A DNA stretch of 64,000 nt from Lindgomyces ingoldianus (GCF_010093535.1 NW_022985186.1:234949-298948); one strand, 5' to 3'; counted from the stretch's first letter, positions 32,700 through 47,200 are shown. Program-made: numbers and translations. Notes: a model not told the origin generated them from the letters alone.

Positions 32700-35600
32700 T
32701 TAAACACCTCCCTCTTTAAAAAGTATAGATACCTTTTAACATAATCTAGATTCTAACATAGCCCACGCTGCGCTATTAGGATCTACAGAAGTTCCTACCT
32801 AAAGTAAAGCTGTTCTAGCAGAACAGATTAATTTAATCTAGAACAACATTAAGAAACTCTAGTAAATTAGTAATAAGGTTAGTAAGCTACTAAAACTTAA
32901 ATAAGAAATTGCTAACCTTTGCTAGAAAATAATAAAATTATAGAACCTTTTTAAACTTTTAAGCCTCTAAAAAGCTACTAACTAAGCCTACTAGATACAT
33001 AAACTATAAGTAGAGTTAGTAAAAATTTAAAACATCTTAATAAAAAAAGTAAGTATTATAGCTAAGAAGACTCTAAAACTAGCCTTTTTAAAGCTTTTTA
33101 GAGAATTATTAAAAGACCTTTAACTATTCTTTATAAGATGTTACCTTTATATGTAATATAATAAAAGAGCATTTTAGACTAACACAGAAATAATATTCTA
33201 GATAGGACTACACCTAGAAGGCCCCCCTATAATCTAGTTCTAACTTTATGCAGATAATTAGATAAACTTTAGGGCAAATAGTAAAGCACTTTTAAAATAA
33301 AAAAAATATTTAGCAGCATTAAAAATTTTAAAGAAGCCTTAATAGCTATTTATAAAACCTTTAATAAAAAGAAAATTACAGCTAATAAGTTAAACACTAT
33401 AAAATAAGGAACTAGCCTAGTCTAGAATTATACAGCACGCTTTAGAGAGCAGCTAGCCATCTATAGATAGACAGACTAGAAGGCCCTCTGCTGCATGTTC
33501 TATAATAGACTAAGTAAAATAGTAAAAGATAAATTTATACACAGCAAAAAACTAACTACTTTTAAAAATTTTATTATGTAAGTAACAACTTATAATAAGT
33601 GTTACAGGGAGCGTAAAAGAGAAAAAAAATAAAAAGGAACTTTTTAAAAACTAGAGTTTATTCTTAAAAAGAAAAAGCTTTTATAATATAATAAAAAACT
33701 AATAGACCTTAGTTATGTAAAGCATATATAAAGCCCTCTTTCTAAGAAGAGCTAAGTTCTAGAATGTAATAAGCTACCTCTAATAAAAGAACAACAAAAG
33801 TAGCTAAAGAACAAGGCCTACCTAAACTATAAAAAAGTAGGATATTTCTGCTAAAACTGCTTAGACTCTTAGAAGAAGAAGAATAAAAATACTACTATAA
33901 TAATAAAAGCTATTACTGCTAAATACAGCCTTATAAATAAGGAAATATTAGAAAGACTAGATAACAGACTTTACTAGTAATGCAAAGAAAACTATTTTTT
34001 AAATAACTATTCTAAAGTGTATTAGAAAGTAGTTATTTAAAACTTTAGTAGCCTAGATATAGTATTACAAGACCTTATAATCTTTAAGAGATATAGAGAA
34101 AAAACTTAGATCTAAGGATATATTATAAATGTTTAAAAAGAAGAAAAACAGTTCTCTCTTTAAGACTAGACCCCTAGCACTTTAGTAAAAAAACTCTTCT
34201 AATAGTTTTAAGAATGTAAATGCTAGAAATGCAGTTTATAACATAACTACTTAAGCTATTGCATAGTATTACTTTACTAGATAAATATTAGTAATAACTA
34301 CCTTATATTTAACATTATATAATAAATAGCTAAAGTCAAGTATAATATTATAAATAAAGAAAAATAATAGTAATTCTTTATTAAAGTTAGAGATTAGAAG
34401 CTAGAGAGATTAGGCAGACCTACTTAGTTTAAAGTCTTAAAGCTAGCACCTAGAAAGCCTAAGACGCTACTTCTAAGCCTAGTAATTAGCAGAAAGGCCT
34501 TAGTAATGCAATAAAGCTATAGTTAGTGCGCGCTCTGCAGAAATAAAACCTATAGCACTAATAATTACTAATAGAAAGGACACCCTGTTTAGATAGTACA
34601 AACGCAGGAATACCTATAGTAGACTTAGAAGAGCCCTTTTAACACGTTACATAAACCTAACAATTGTCTATACCCCTAGTACTAGTGCACACAACAGTAT
34701 TGCATTAAGCACTAGAATAATAAGCACTAAACAGGCTAGTAGCTTACATAGAAAAAGAACTATAACAGTTGCCTATAGCAAGGAACAGCCTTAGCTTACA
34801 AAACTATAAATTATTACACCTACTAAACAGCCCCTCTACACAAGTAGAAGGGATAGGCAGCGTGTAAAAAATAAAACAACTGTAGGTTTTACTACTTTTA
34901 GTAAAAAGTAGCAAGAAAGGAAGACTACCTAACATTATACTACCTAGTTAAAGATTATAAATGTAAAGCAGCTAACTGCTGTAATTAAAAACATTAAATC
35001 TATAAAAAAAAACAAGTTTAATAATAATTTATAAGACATTAACTTTTATCTTCTCCCTTATAATAAAGTAGAGCATAATATATTAGTAGTAGTTGCAGTA
35101 GGATAAGAGGCTAGACACAGCCTAAAGACCACCTTTACGTACAAAGGGCGGCCTAGACTAGCTCTAGTAGACAGTAGATGTACCTTTACTGCAATAGACA
35201 AGAATTAGGTAGATAAATAAGGTATACTATTCTAAATAAAAGAAAACCTATTTAAAGTAACCTTTACTAACACATTATTAATTAAGTATAGTAGAGAATA
35301 GATTAACCTAGAAACATATAAAAAAAACTTTAAAACTTTAAACACTAAGAACTAAAAGTTAATAAACATACTTAAGCTAGAAGGCAAATATAATGTAATT
35401 CTAGGCTATAACTAGCTTAGAACATATAACTCTGCAATTAATTAGAGAACTATAACTATAGAAACTTCTAACAACTACGCACACATAACTTAGTTAGCAT
35501 GCTATAATAACTATTACTTAGTCTATAAACAAGTAAAGCAAGGTAGCAGTTACTACTCTAAGAAAAAGAAACTCTAGAAATTCCCTTACTAAAAGCCTAA

Positions 35601-38600
35601 AGCTTAGGTAATAAGAATAATAAAAAAAGAACTTAAAAAAGTCCTTTATAAAAAAATTAGAAATAATAAAAATGTAAAATAAATTAGCGTTATTTAAATC
35701 TAGAAAAAAGGTAGTATCCTAGCAGAATACAAAGATTATAAGGATATATTTAAAATGCTAAAAGACTTTAGAGAGCTACTACTACACTAGCCTTAGAATT
35801 ACACTATTAACTTAATAAAAGATTATAATTTAAAGACCTATAAGCTTTACCCTTTAACAAGAATATAAAAAAAGGCCTTATAAAAATACATTAATAAGAT
35901 GCTAGCATTTGGCTACATCTAAGAAAGCTATAGCCTAGTAGCTTTAGCTATAGTTTTTATAAAAAAGAAAAAAAGAAAAATCTAAGTTTATTAGAACTAC
36001 TAAACCCTAAATAATAACATAATCTAAGACTAGTTTTCTTTACTAATTATATAAAACATTATAAACTAGTTAAAAGGAACTTAGTACTTTACAAAGTTTA
36101 ACATACAAGACAGATTTAACAAGATAAGAATAAAAGAAGAAGATAAGTAGCTTATAGTGTTTAGAACCCCTTAGGGACTTTATAAACTATTAGTAATGCT
36201 GTTTAGCTTAATAAACGCCTTAGTAATATTCTAATAAATTATTAACACAGCTCTTAACTTATACCTTAATGTCTTTACTCTAGTATATTTAGATAACGTC
36301 CTTATCTATTTAAAAGATACCCTAGAAGACTACGTACAAAAGGTACAAAAAGTCTTAGAACAGCTTAGGAAGTACAGACTCCACCTGCAGCTCTCTAAGT
36401 GCAAATTTTATGTTACTAAAACAGAATACTTAGGATTTATAATTAATAAAGAAGAAATAAAGATTAACTTAGCTAAAGTATAAAAAGTACTTAAATAGCT
36501 AAAACTTGTAATAGTTAAAGAAGTAAAGAGATTTCTAGAACTATTAGGCTATGTTAGACAAATAATTAAAGATTACTTAAAAGTTACTATACTATTAACA
36601 AACACTATAACTAAGAAATAGGTAATAGCAAAATTTGTCTAGACTTTAAAAATAAATAAAGCTTTTTTAGCGCTAAAGTAGGCTATAATAGCTAAACTAG
36701 TGTTAAGGATGTATAACCTATAGTTAGATACTAAAATTTACACAGACGCGTCTCTAGAAGCTAGTAGGGCCGCGCTCTATTAGAAATAAGAAGACAGAAA
36801 ATAGCACCTAGTTGCATACTATTCTGCTAAGTTCTTAGGACCTAAAGCAGGCTACAGCATACCTAATAAAGAACTAAAAGTAATACTAAATGCTATAAAA
36901 GTATAGGCTATAGAGCTACATAAGATAGCAAAGCTATTCTACATTATAACTAACTATGTAAATTTAGTTATGTTTTTAACAGTAAAGAAACTCTTACTAA
37001 TGCATATAAAATAGGTAATAGAGCTTGCCTAGTTTAACTATATTATTAAGTATGTTTTAGGAACACAGAACTAGCAGGCTAACGCTCTTAGCTAAAGGCT
37101 AGATTACTTTAATAAAAAAAAGAAAAAAACTAAGAAGTTTACACTCTTTAAGAAAACTAATAAAGAATAAATCTATAATAAACTTTAACTTATAAAAGAA
37201 TTTTATATACTTATAGCTAGTAAGTAAGAATAGAAAAATCTAATCTAAGAATATTACAAATCTCTAATGTTTAGACACCTAGAGATAGGCACCCTTTAAA
37301 AAAAGCTAAGGGCTGCTATTTTTTAATAAATACTAAAGGTAAAGCAACTGTGCACAGAGGTGCTTAGAAAGTGTAATACCTATAATAAAAACAACCTGCA
37401 GAGGCATAAGGCCTATAGGTACCTTTAGCTAATTAAAGCTCTAAAGTTACTATAGATAATAATTATAATAGACTTTATTATAGAATTACCCCTGTCTAAA
37501 GAACTAGGGACAGACAGAATGTGCAACATAATTACAGTAGCTCTAGATAAAACTACTAAATACCTGTATACTTAGCCCTCTAAAAAACAATAACTGCTAA
37601 AGAATTTATTTTTAAAATAAAACATAGTATTAGTATATAAATGCTTTAAAATTATTATCTTTAACTAAAATAAGCTGTTTACTAGCAGCTTCTAAAAAGC
37701 AGTAATAAAGCACCTTAGCGTAACATATAAACTGTTAACAGCCTACTACCTGCAAACAGATAGCTAGACTAAGAGGATAAATGTAGAAGTAGAAAAATTC
37801 CTAAGAAAGTACATTTTCTATATATAAGATAATTAAGCAGAATAGCTTCTAATAGCACAGCTAGCTATTAATAACATAGAATTAGCTACAACAAAAAAAA
37901 CACTATTTAAAGCTAATTTTAAGTATAACCTCTACTTTGTACTGTAAGGAAACTAACCTATAGACTTATAAAAGTTAATAAATTAGCTAGTAAACCTATA
38001 TTAGATATATAAAAGGTTAGCTGTAGAAGCTAGATCTAGCAGAGAAATAATAGAGAAATACATAAATAAATTATAACAACTAGGACCTAAAATCTACCTA
38101 GGAGATTATATGTATCTTAATACTAAAAATCTTAAAATACCTAGACCTTTAAGGAAGCTAGCAGAAAAAAAATAGGACCTTATAAAGTTCTATAGACCTA
38201 ATAAGACAACTGCAAGCTTAAGCTTCTCTTATATACAAAAATTTACCTATAGTTTTACATCTCTAGGCTAAAAAAAGCACTTAAAGAAATCCCCTTATCT
38301 ATATAAAAATAAAAGGATAGAGAAACAGAATATAAAGTTAAACGCATTATAGGCGATTAAAAAAACTAGAAAGAATTTCTAGTAAAATAAAAAAAGTAGC
38401 TTACTAGTAAAAACACATAAAAACTAGCTAAGAATTTAAGGAACACACAGCTGTTAGTATAAAGGTACCTTTAGGCTTATTTAAAAGAAACTAGCTAGGT
38501 AATAAGGCACCTATATTAAAAGGAACAGCTATGTTATTACTAAATAGCAGTAGCCTTTAGAGACAAGTCCTAGCTAATAAGGGCTGCAGAGGGGAGTAAC

Positions 38601-39214
38601 CCTTTACCTTAGCTTTAAGGGCTTTTATCTTGTCTAAGGAGGAGAGGTCCTCTTTTAGATATTTTATGCAATAAGCCTCTAGCAGATCTAGTAACTTTTA
38701 GATATAATTCTGTCTAAAACGCTTCTTATCCTTTGCCTCTAAAGTCTTTTAACTCTGCTGCAACATCTCTTCTTGTAAGTAGAGTTGCTTATAATCTTAA
38801 ACTAGTTGCTTGTCTAGCAGTGCGCAGTCTTAGGCCTAAGAAGCCTTAGCAGAATAAAGGAGCTTTTCTCTCTCCCTTTCTAAGCGCTCCTACGCTGCGT
38901 TAGATATAAAAGCATTACACTTGTTATTTTTTTTTACACACTTAACACACCTGTCTAAGGACAGCATTAACACATATAACAACTCTAAGGATTAGCAAGC
39001 GCTGCAGGGCCTTATCTTTGTCTAGTAAAAAGGGTTAAAATAGAGAGTAACATAGAAATAATAAAATAAACAGGACTAATAAGCTATTTAGTATAAAAAG
39101 AATAGATGTTAAGGATGCCTTTTAGTAAGAAGGCACTTACTTTATAAACAAACTCTTACTAACACAGTTGTGTAAGTAGAGCGGTGAGGACGCTGCTAGG
39201 GAGAGGGGGCAGCG
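32700..39214 (+). pseudogene. RIP-inactivated gag-pol of the inner gypsy element
   Basis: Relic motifs on the plus strand, in order: a CCHC-type zinc knuckle (CKC-KCSL-HNY..C) at ~34213-34262; a protease active-site relic (LVDSRCTFTA, where DSG is expected) at ~35160; a reverse-transcriptase relic LVYLDNVLIY (second Asp changed to Asn) at ~36280-36310; RNase H YTDASLEAS at ~36740; integrase IIDFIIELPLS at ~37460 and AYYLQTDS at ~37740. Many Gln and Trp positions are stops. It is not a functional gene. The mutations bias toward C-to-T and G-to-A. Confidence 0.85.
39199..39214 (+). other. Polypurine tract of the inner gypsy element
   Basis: The run GGGAGAGGGGGC(A)GCG immediately precedes the right LTR and is one of the least RIP-altered parts of the element. 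Confidence 0.7.
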
Positions 39215-39830
39215 TGTTACAGTCTACAGTTAGACTAGCGTAACTCCACCAGGAGTGCTCTACAAACTGGCTGGATTGGGGCAGGGCTCGCTTATAGACT
39301 AATTAGAGGTCACGGAGCCCGCGCAGCTGCCTGTAGTAACAGAAGAATGCATTGTCTAATAGGAGGGCAGGACGCAAGTTTTAAATAAGCTTAGTAAGTT
39401 TAGACAAGTTAGGACAAGCTAGTAGTAAGACTAATTTTAGTAGCTTGCTAGAACGCGCTTAAACTTGTCTTAGCACACCTAGCATATGTATATAGTTCCT
39501 ACATTAAATAACTTTTAGGAGGTGTGTTTAATGTTTAGTTTATTCTTTACATAGACTAAGTAGTATTTAGCTTTCTAAAAAGCTGTAATACTATTTGTAT
39601 ATCTTACACTATATATACCTCTAATTCTGTCTAACAGGACTGTTTAACCCTAGCCTCCCTACTGCTGCACATAGGGCAAACCACAATCTGGTCACTCTAC
39701 CTCCCTCTAATAGCCCAATAGCCTGTACGTAGGACTGTACACCCTACCAGTTGGCCCCTACCACCCGTCCTACTCCTCCCCTAGGAATATTATAAGACCT
39801 GAGTGCTTCTTTGAAGCAAGGATTGTAACA
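39215..39830 (+). repeat. Right LTR of the inner gypsy element (616 bp)
   Basis: Direct repeat of 32084-32699, less RIP-altered (for instance CTGGCTGGATTGGGG here versus CTAGCTGGATTAGGG at the left). Followed by the TSD GTTAT. Confidence 0.9.
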
Positions 39831-39835
39831 GTTAT

Positions 39836-42800
39836 TAGCTTTAAACTATGCTATAGCTAACTATTTTACCTAGTTATCCTACTAGTAGTTTATGTACACT
39901 TATAAGACTTATTTTATTACAGTGTTTATATTCTTAGTCTAGCTGTTAGTCTCTAGGTAAAAAGCTGTAGATAGATAGGGGATAATTTAAAGCTATTTAT
40001 AGAGTTTGTCCTAGAAGGCTAAGACAAACTGTGTACCTCTATCTAATATAATTATGTTAGGTAAGCTATAGTAAACCTATATGTATTAGTAGAATAACTA
40101 GGCTATATTAGAGGCAGTTATAGAGGAACATAGTATTAAGTGTTAATACTTAGTTAAGTAATTAATAACTACTATAATATTTATGTACCCTTTAGATAGA
40201 GGTAGGTTTATAATAAAATTAATTAATATATCTTTCTAAGCTTATTTAGGGATTAGGAGCAGTTTAAGTAGGCTATTATACTTTTTTTAAAAGGCCTTTA
40301 CTTTACAGCAAGTATAGCAACATAATATGTATTAGCGTACAGTATAGAACATGCGGGGCTAGTAGTACTCTCTTTGTAGTAGGTTAAGAGTCTTTCTTCT
40401 GCCTAAGTGTTCTTTAATAAGTAAGTTGTGTATAATTTAGAGTAGTTTAATTCTTAGTTTATTAGAATTAGAAATTATAAGTTAGTTATAGTAATATAGC
40501 TTACTATTTTAGTTTTTATAGTTAGCTAGTGTTACCTTTTTTAACTAACTAGCGCTGTTTTAAAGCAGGTCTAAAGTTTCTTAGATAAATTTATTATTTA
40601 AATACTTATTAGTAATAATCTAATTAATTATCTAATTTATTTTATTTAGGTTAAAGTCTAAAAATAGCTTAGGTTAAAGTAGAGTTTAGTGTTAAGCCTT
40701 TTACACTTCTTTTTAAGTAAGGATGTCTTAGAATTACCTTATAAAAGCATCTAGTTTCCCTCTATCTTAACTAGAATAATAAGTAATCTTAAAATTAAAA
40801 TAAGACAAGTATTTAAACTAATAGGCTTATTAGTAGCTAAGTTGTTTTATAGTTATAAAGTACTACAAGTTCTTATAGTTAGATAGGACCTATATTAGAT
40901 GCGCTGCACTTTCTAGTTTAGGTTGCTATTATTTAAAGTAGTGTACTATAGTAAGCAATTTCTTATTATAGATCTTATAATTGCCTTCTGTAAGGCTTAT
41001 TCTTTTTAAAAAGTATATAATAGGCCTAATAGTCCTATCTAGCTTAGTCTAGGAGAGAACTCCTGCTACTACGTAGTCTAAGGCATTAGCTTTTATAAGT
41101 ATTAGTAGTTTAAAGTTAAAGTAGTAAAGTATTAAAGCTTTAGTAAAGGCTTTCTTTAGCTAGTTAAAGAACTATTAGTAATTTAAGTTAAAGTTAAATT
41201 AAATCTTTTTCTTAGTAAGTGTAATTATAAAGCTTACTTACTATAAAAAGTTATTAATAAATTATTAGTAAAAGTTAGTAAATTTTATAAAAGCTTAAAC
41301 ATTTTTTATATTCTTTAGGTATTGCTAATCTAGTATAGTCTAAACTTTAATAGGGTTTATTTAAATGCTATTTATAAAAATTATATATCCTAAATATATA
41401 ACCTTTAATTAGTAGAACTTGCATTTATTTATATTAAGTTATAGACTTGCTTTTTCTATAGCCTTTAGCACTAGGCGTACATGCTGTTTGTGCTCTAAAA
41501 GGCTATTACTGTAGATTAGAATATTGTTTATATACGCAGTGCAGAACATGTCTAGGTAGGGTTAGAGTAAGTTGTTTATAAAATGTTAAAAAGTACTAGG
41601 CATGTTAGCTAAGCTAAAGGGCATTACTAGGTACTTAAATAGTCTGTATTAGGTCTAAAACACTATTAGCTACTTATTACCTTTTGCTATTTTTAGCTTG
41701 TTAAAGGCAGTAATAATATCTAACTTTATAAAACACTTTACTTTACTTAGTTAGCTTAGGGTTTTCTATAAAAGAGGAATTAAGTATTAGTTTTTAATAG
41801 TAACAGTGTTTAGTCTTTAGTAGTTAATGTAGAATTAAAGCCTACTTTTAAGTTTCTTTATAAATAGTATAAGTAATGCTACTAGTAAAGAGCTAGCTTA
41901 AATAAACTTTTTTTTTAGGTTTCTATTAAAGTATTTTTAAAGCACTTTTAATTTATTTAGCAACATTTTATATAGTAGCCTATAACTAGGTTATTTACTA
42001 GGCTTAAGAGTTATCTAGTAATTATATAAACATTATATTAAAAGCTTATTAGACTTATCTTAAAAAAAGACATGCAACAGGTTATAGTAGTCTTAAGAGA
42101 CTATTATTTTTAGGTTAGTGTGTTTTTAGAAAGCTAAAGCTTTGTCTATATTAGAAATTATAACTATATAGATTTTGTAATTTAGTTATTAAGCTAGAGT
42201 TATAAACAAGGCAGGTTCTATATAGTAGATGTCTATCTGCTGTTTAAGTTCTAGTTTATATTTAAATTAAGTAAGTAAAGATTTCTTAAAAGCTTTTTTT
42301 TTTAAGTTTAAGTAGTTGTTAAATTATTTTACATAGCTTATCTTAGTAAGTAGCCTAGCTTATTAGCCTTACTTAGGTAGTTCTTCTCTAGGTTATTAAA
42401 AAGTAAGTCTAGAGACCTTTTATATTAAGTGCTACTTAGGTGTTGTTTAAGTGTAAGTGTAAGCATATATCTTAGCATTAAAAAGAGTTAAAGTTTAAAA
42501 CTTACTTTTAGTAATTAAAAGCAACCTTGTGCTAATATAGCTATAGTTGTTCTAAGATTAGGTTATAATGTTCTATGTTTATTACATAAAGCTTAATCTG
42601 CTCCTTATAGTGTTAGTAGGTAATTATAATAGTTATAGTATAAAAGATAAAACTTTTTTTAAGTTATTTTCTATTAAATCTAGTTAGGTAAATTATTTAG
42701 GTAAGTAGTGTTAATTAAAGATTTAGTTTACACGCTAGTTCTTTATTAATGTAACCTATGCTATTTACTTTTAAGTTAATAAAAGCTTATATTAAAGCTA

Positions 42801-44105
42801 ATATAGTTCTTTATTATAAATATATAAAAATATTAACTTAGTACTTTTAGTTATTAGTAGAGGACTTAGCCTATAGGTTAGCAGAGATCTAGTGTTAAAT
42901 TAGTCCTAGAGAGCAACTTAGCCCTAAGACAAGCCTTGTTACAGGCTTCTACTGCTATAGCTGCAGCTGTGTTAAGAGTAGCAAAGAGGATTAAAGCTTA
43001 AATATAAGTTAAAGCCCTTATAAAAATAAAATTAAGATAGTAAAAATCTTTAATAAGTACTAGCAGCGCTACTTGCGTAGACTTAAGAAAAAGAAATAAA
43101 GCAGTTTTAAAAGATATAACTATACTTACTACACTTAAAGCATTAACTTTTTTTTTGTAATTTTTACACTTTCTAGAACTAACTAAAGCATAATTTAAAT
43201 TAATTTTTATTATATTAAGGTTCTTATTTGCAACTGCGCTAGTTTAGAGGTGTATTAAGGCTTATATAGGGAGGAACCTTATGTTATTATTATAGGTAGT
43301 AATTAGGTTTACATACATGTTAAGGTTGTTTAGAAGGGGTTCTTCTACTATAGCGCGTTACAGTTTAGTTAAGAGGGAGTTATATAGGGCTATAATTAAA
43401 CCTATCTTATTTAAGCCTATATTAGATGCAAGTTAGTAGAACTTAGTAAAGTATAAAGTAAAGCTTTTTTTATTTTATTATAGAGTGTTTAAGTAACTTA
43501 GGGCTATTAACTTTTTATTTAAGTCTCTATAAGTTGCTTATAAGAACACTATAAATTAATCTAGGTTAATAATATTCTTATTTATTAGTAAGTTAATTAA
43601 GGTTGTTACATTATAGTTAAGTTAAAAGTAAGTATATAGTAACTAAAAGTATTTAAAAAAGAATTAGTTTACATTTTCTTTAAGTTTATATTAAAGCTTA
43701 TATAAAAAAGAAGGTAAGTCTTTCTGTTTTTTATTAAACAGTAGGGGATTAAGAAGTTAGTTAGATTTTATTACTAAGTTAGAAAGGTTACAGGTTGTAG
43801 GCAGTGTTAGATAGAAGGGAGTTAAGCTATCTCTAGACTTCTAAGTAAGCTTTAAGGCTAGTAAGTTCTTAGTTCCTACTACTATAATAAAAGTTAAAGT
43901 AGAAATAAACTACTTAATAATGTAAAGCTATTTTTTAAAGTCCTTTTAAAAAGCTTTTAAGCTTATAATGTAGCAGCTTTTTTATAAAGTAAGCGCTTTT
44001 TAAAAAGCTTTTTAGCTTACTTTAATAGCTTAAAGTTATATAAGTACTAAGCTTATTAGATTAAATTTAGAGGCTATTCTTAGCTAAAGTTTTAACATAA
44101 TGTAA
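39836..44105 (-). pseudogene. RIP-inactivated gag-pol of the outer gypsy element
   Basis: Internal region of the outer element, read on the minus strand; the 3' part of pol continues in 31328-32083 beyond the nested element. Only the reverse-transcriptase site near 41515-41550 was read with confidence. Dense stops; not a gene. Confidence 0.7.
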
Positions 44106-44423
44106 TGTTATAATTATGCATAAGTAAGGTTATAGGGCTTTATAGAAGTCTAGTTTAATTACTATGTAAGGTATTATAGTAGGTACAAGACATTATGTAA
44201 GAAATAGAAAAGTTTAGAAGGAAATTAGTAATTAAATACTTAGCTTAAAAGTCTACACGCTTTAGGTATAAATTAAGCCTGTTCTAGGTTTAGTTAGTGT
44301 TAAGGCAGTTTATGCTTAAGTTTATGTCTGTGTTGTGTTATGTTTATGTCAGACGTGCACTAATAATACTCTAGTACGCGTCTAATACAGTTATGTCTAG
44401 GATCTAGGGAGGATACCGTGACA
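44106..44423 (-). repeat. LTR of the outer gypsy element (318 bp)
   Basis: Begins TGTTATAATTATGC and ends GATACCGTGACA; partner of 31010-31327, followed by the TSD CTTTT. Confidence 0.9.
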
Positions 44424-46440
44424 CTTTTACTTAACTATATATATATATCTTTAAGTCTACAGCTTTTATTTAGTTTAAGTATGTATTTAGCTATGTTATT
44501 CTAGTTTATAATTATGCTAATATTTTTACTTTTTACTAAGTTAAAGTATTATAGAGCTTTTTCGTGTGTTTTTTTAGTAAAGCTATATTTATCTTATATA
44601 AGTATTTTTTTACTTTTATTAGTAAGTTTTTTTTTATTTTTAGTTTTTTACTATAGTCTTAGTTACTATTAACCTAGCTTAGTAAAAAAGGTTAGTTAGT
44701 ATACTACTATTTACTATAGCTTTTTTTACTACTTTTTTAGCCTTTTTTACTAAATTATTGCTTCCTGCTAGGCACTATACTATATATATATAGAGCACCT
44801 TTTTTCTTTTAGTGCTTAAGTTATGTTATAAATCTATTTAATGCTAGCTTAGCTAGACTAATTTTATAGTTAGTGTATTACTTATATAGCTACTTAGCTG
44901 CTAGTAAAAATAATAACCTAGTCTACTATCTAGCATGTTAGAAGAGAGGTTAGCGCTACTGCTATTACTGCTAGCTTTACTATATAAGAGTTTTACTTTA
45001 TTCTAAGTTTTAAAGTAAAAAATAAAGTAGTAGCTTAAGTAAGTGCTTTTTTTTATATATTATCTATTACTTTTTCTATCCTTACTATGCTAAGCTAGAC
45101 AGATGCGCTTGTTGTAATTCTAATACTATTACACTAGTTAGCTAGTGTTATAGCCTTTACTTAGTCTAGTTTAATTATTACTAAAATGTAATAGTTTTAT
45201 AGCTATATACTATATAAATTAATTATTTTTATTTAGTTAGTATTAAGCTTTTTTAGCTATTTTATAATCTTTTATAGTAGTAATTAAAACTGTTAAAAGC
45301 CTATAATATAGAATTTTAACATAGAGTCTATTTTTAGTAGTGTGTAAACATGAATCTATATTTTAATAGCCTTTACTGTGTAGTGTTTATACACTGTCTA
45401 TAGACTTACTTTTACCTCTACTATAGCTATAGTAACTGTCTAAAAGTAGCCTATAACAGCTTAAGCTTTTATTTTTTATATTTTATTTATTACTTTTATT
45501 AAAATTATGCTGTAAGTGTGCATTTATACACTTAATGTATAGTTTACTACTAGTGCTACTATTAACTTAAAAAGCTGCTAGGCTATAGTAGAGAAGACTA
45601 TCTATAACTGCCTTAGCGCTAGGGCTGCCCTTAGGCCCCTTACTACTGCTCTTACTATGTGCTGCTTATATCTTAGCTTTATATTTATAATAATACCTAA
45701 GATCTTAGCTTCTATTATTAGTTTAACTAGCTATTTTTTAACACTTACTAGTTTTACACTTATTTTACCTTTATTTTTTATAAAGTATATTAAAGTAGTT
45801 TTATTTTTTTTAAAAGTTACTTTACTTTTTTTTTTTACTTTATTACTTTCTTAATAATGTTTTAAAGTTTTATATAATTTTTTTTAGCTAAGAGTTTTAT
45901 TACTTAAGTGTTATAGTTATTTATAAAAGTAAATAAACTACTAAAAGTATTAATCTAGTATTAGACTAGATTAGTGTTAAAAAAAAAAATTAAAAATTTT
46001 TTTTCTCTATAAAAGCTCTACTTAGAGTAGTAGTTTTTTCTTAGACATAGAGCTGTTAACTATAATAGTTACTGTATAATTAAAGTAAAAAGCGTCTATC
46101 TATTATATTAGGCCTAGTAGTATCCCTCTAGCATAGAGCCTCTAGGTTAGCCTGTCTTTACATACTTTATTATATGCCTTTTTTATGTTAAAGCTTACTA
46201 GACTTAGCACTCTTTTAGGTTTTTATGCGTTATAAATGTGTTTTTATAATATTAATAGTACTTATTTTACTAATTACTATTTTCTTTTACTAAAGTAGTT
46301 TATAAAAAGTAACTTATATGTTTTTATTATATATAAGATTTTTTTAGCAGAGCTTGCTCTGCTTATTATATTCGGGTTTGCAGAACAAAAAGTTGAGCAG
46401 AATCTCCTCTTTTGGACGCGCTAGTTAGTCAGAATTTCTT

Positions 46441-47200
46441 NNNNNNNNNNNNNNNNNNNNNNNNNNNNNNNNNNNNNNNNNNNNNNNNNNNNNNNNNNNN
46501 NNNNNNNNNNNNNNNNNNNNNNNNNNNNNNNNNNNNNNNNNNNNNNNNNNNNNNNNNNNNNNNNNNNNNNNNNNNNNNNNNNNNNNNNNNNNNNNNNNNN
46601 NNNNNNNNNNNNNNNNNNNNNNNNNNNNNNNNNNNNNNNNNNNNNNNNNNNNNNNNNNNNNNNNNNNNNNNNNNNNNNNNNNNNNNNNNNNNNNNNNNNN
46701 NNNNNNNNNNNNNNNNNNNNNNNNNNNNNNNNNNNNNNNNNNNNNNNNNNNNNNNNNNNNNNNNNNNNNNNNNNNNNNNNNNNNNNNNNNNNNNNNNNNN
46801 NNNNNNNNNNNNNNNNNNNNNNNNNNNNNNNNNNNNNNNNNNNNNNNNNNNNNNNNNNNNNNNNNNNNNNNNNNNNNNNNNNNNNNNNNNNNNNNNNNNN
46901 NNNNNNNNNNNNNNNNNNNNNNNNNNNNNNNNNNNNNNNNNNNNNNNNNNNNNNNNNNNNNNNNNNNNNNNNNNNNNNNNNNNNNNNNNNNNNNNNNNNN
47001 NNNNNNNNNNNNNNNNNNNNNNNNNNNNNNNNNNNNNNNNNNNNNNNNNNNNNNNNNNNNNNNNNNNNNNNNNNNNNNNNNNNNNNNNNNNNNNNNNNNN
47101 NNNNNNNNNNNNNNNNNNNNNNNNNNNNNNNNNNNNNNNNNNNNNNNNNNNNNNNNNNNNNNNNNNNNNNNNNNNNNNNNNNNNNNNNNNNNNNNNNNNN
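46441..47200. other. Assembly gap (760 N)
   Basis: A run of N. Its right flank is the 3' end of the solo-LTR family seen complete at 6460-6880, which carries a 10-bp minisatellite before that end, so the missing bases probably include that LTR. The true gap length is not known from the sequence. Confidence 0.95.

Larger units (their letters stand above)
32084..39830 (+). mobile_element. Ty3/gypsy LTR retrotransposon (inner), plus strand, 7.7 kb
   Basis: Two LTRs of exactly 616 bp (32084-32699 and 39215-39830), TGTTAC..GTAACA ends, flanked by the 5-bp duplication GTTAT (32079-32083 and 39831-39835). A purine tract GGGAGAGGGGG lies just before the right LTR. The element is inserted in the outer gypsy element. 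Domain order gag, protease, reverse transcriptase, RNase H, integrase is the Ty3/gypsy order. All frames are broken by RIP-type stops. The left LTR carries more C-to-T/G-to-A changes than the right. Confidence 0.9.
31010..44423 (-). mobile_element. Ty3/gypsy LTR retrotransposon (outer), minus strand
   Basis: Two LTRs of exactly 318 bp (31010-31327 and 44106-44423) in direct orientation, TG..CA ends, flanked by the 5-bp duplication CTTTT (31005-31009 and 44424-44428). A purine tract on the minus strand (AAGAGGGAGAG, 31331-31344) abuts the left LTR, so the element reads right to left. A reverse-transcriptase active-site relic, AYINNILIYS, is found on the minus strand near 41515-41550, with Asn where Asp is expected (G-to-A change). 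Without the nested element (32084-39830 and one TSD) it is about 5.7 kb. Stops throughout show RIP. Confidence 0.88.
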
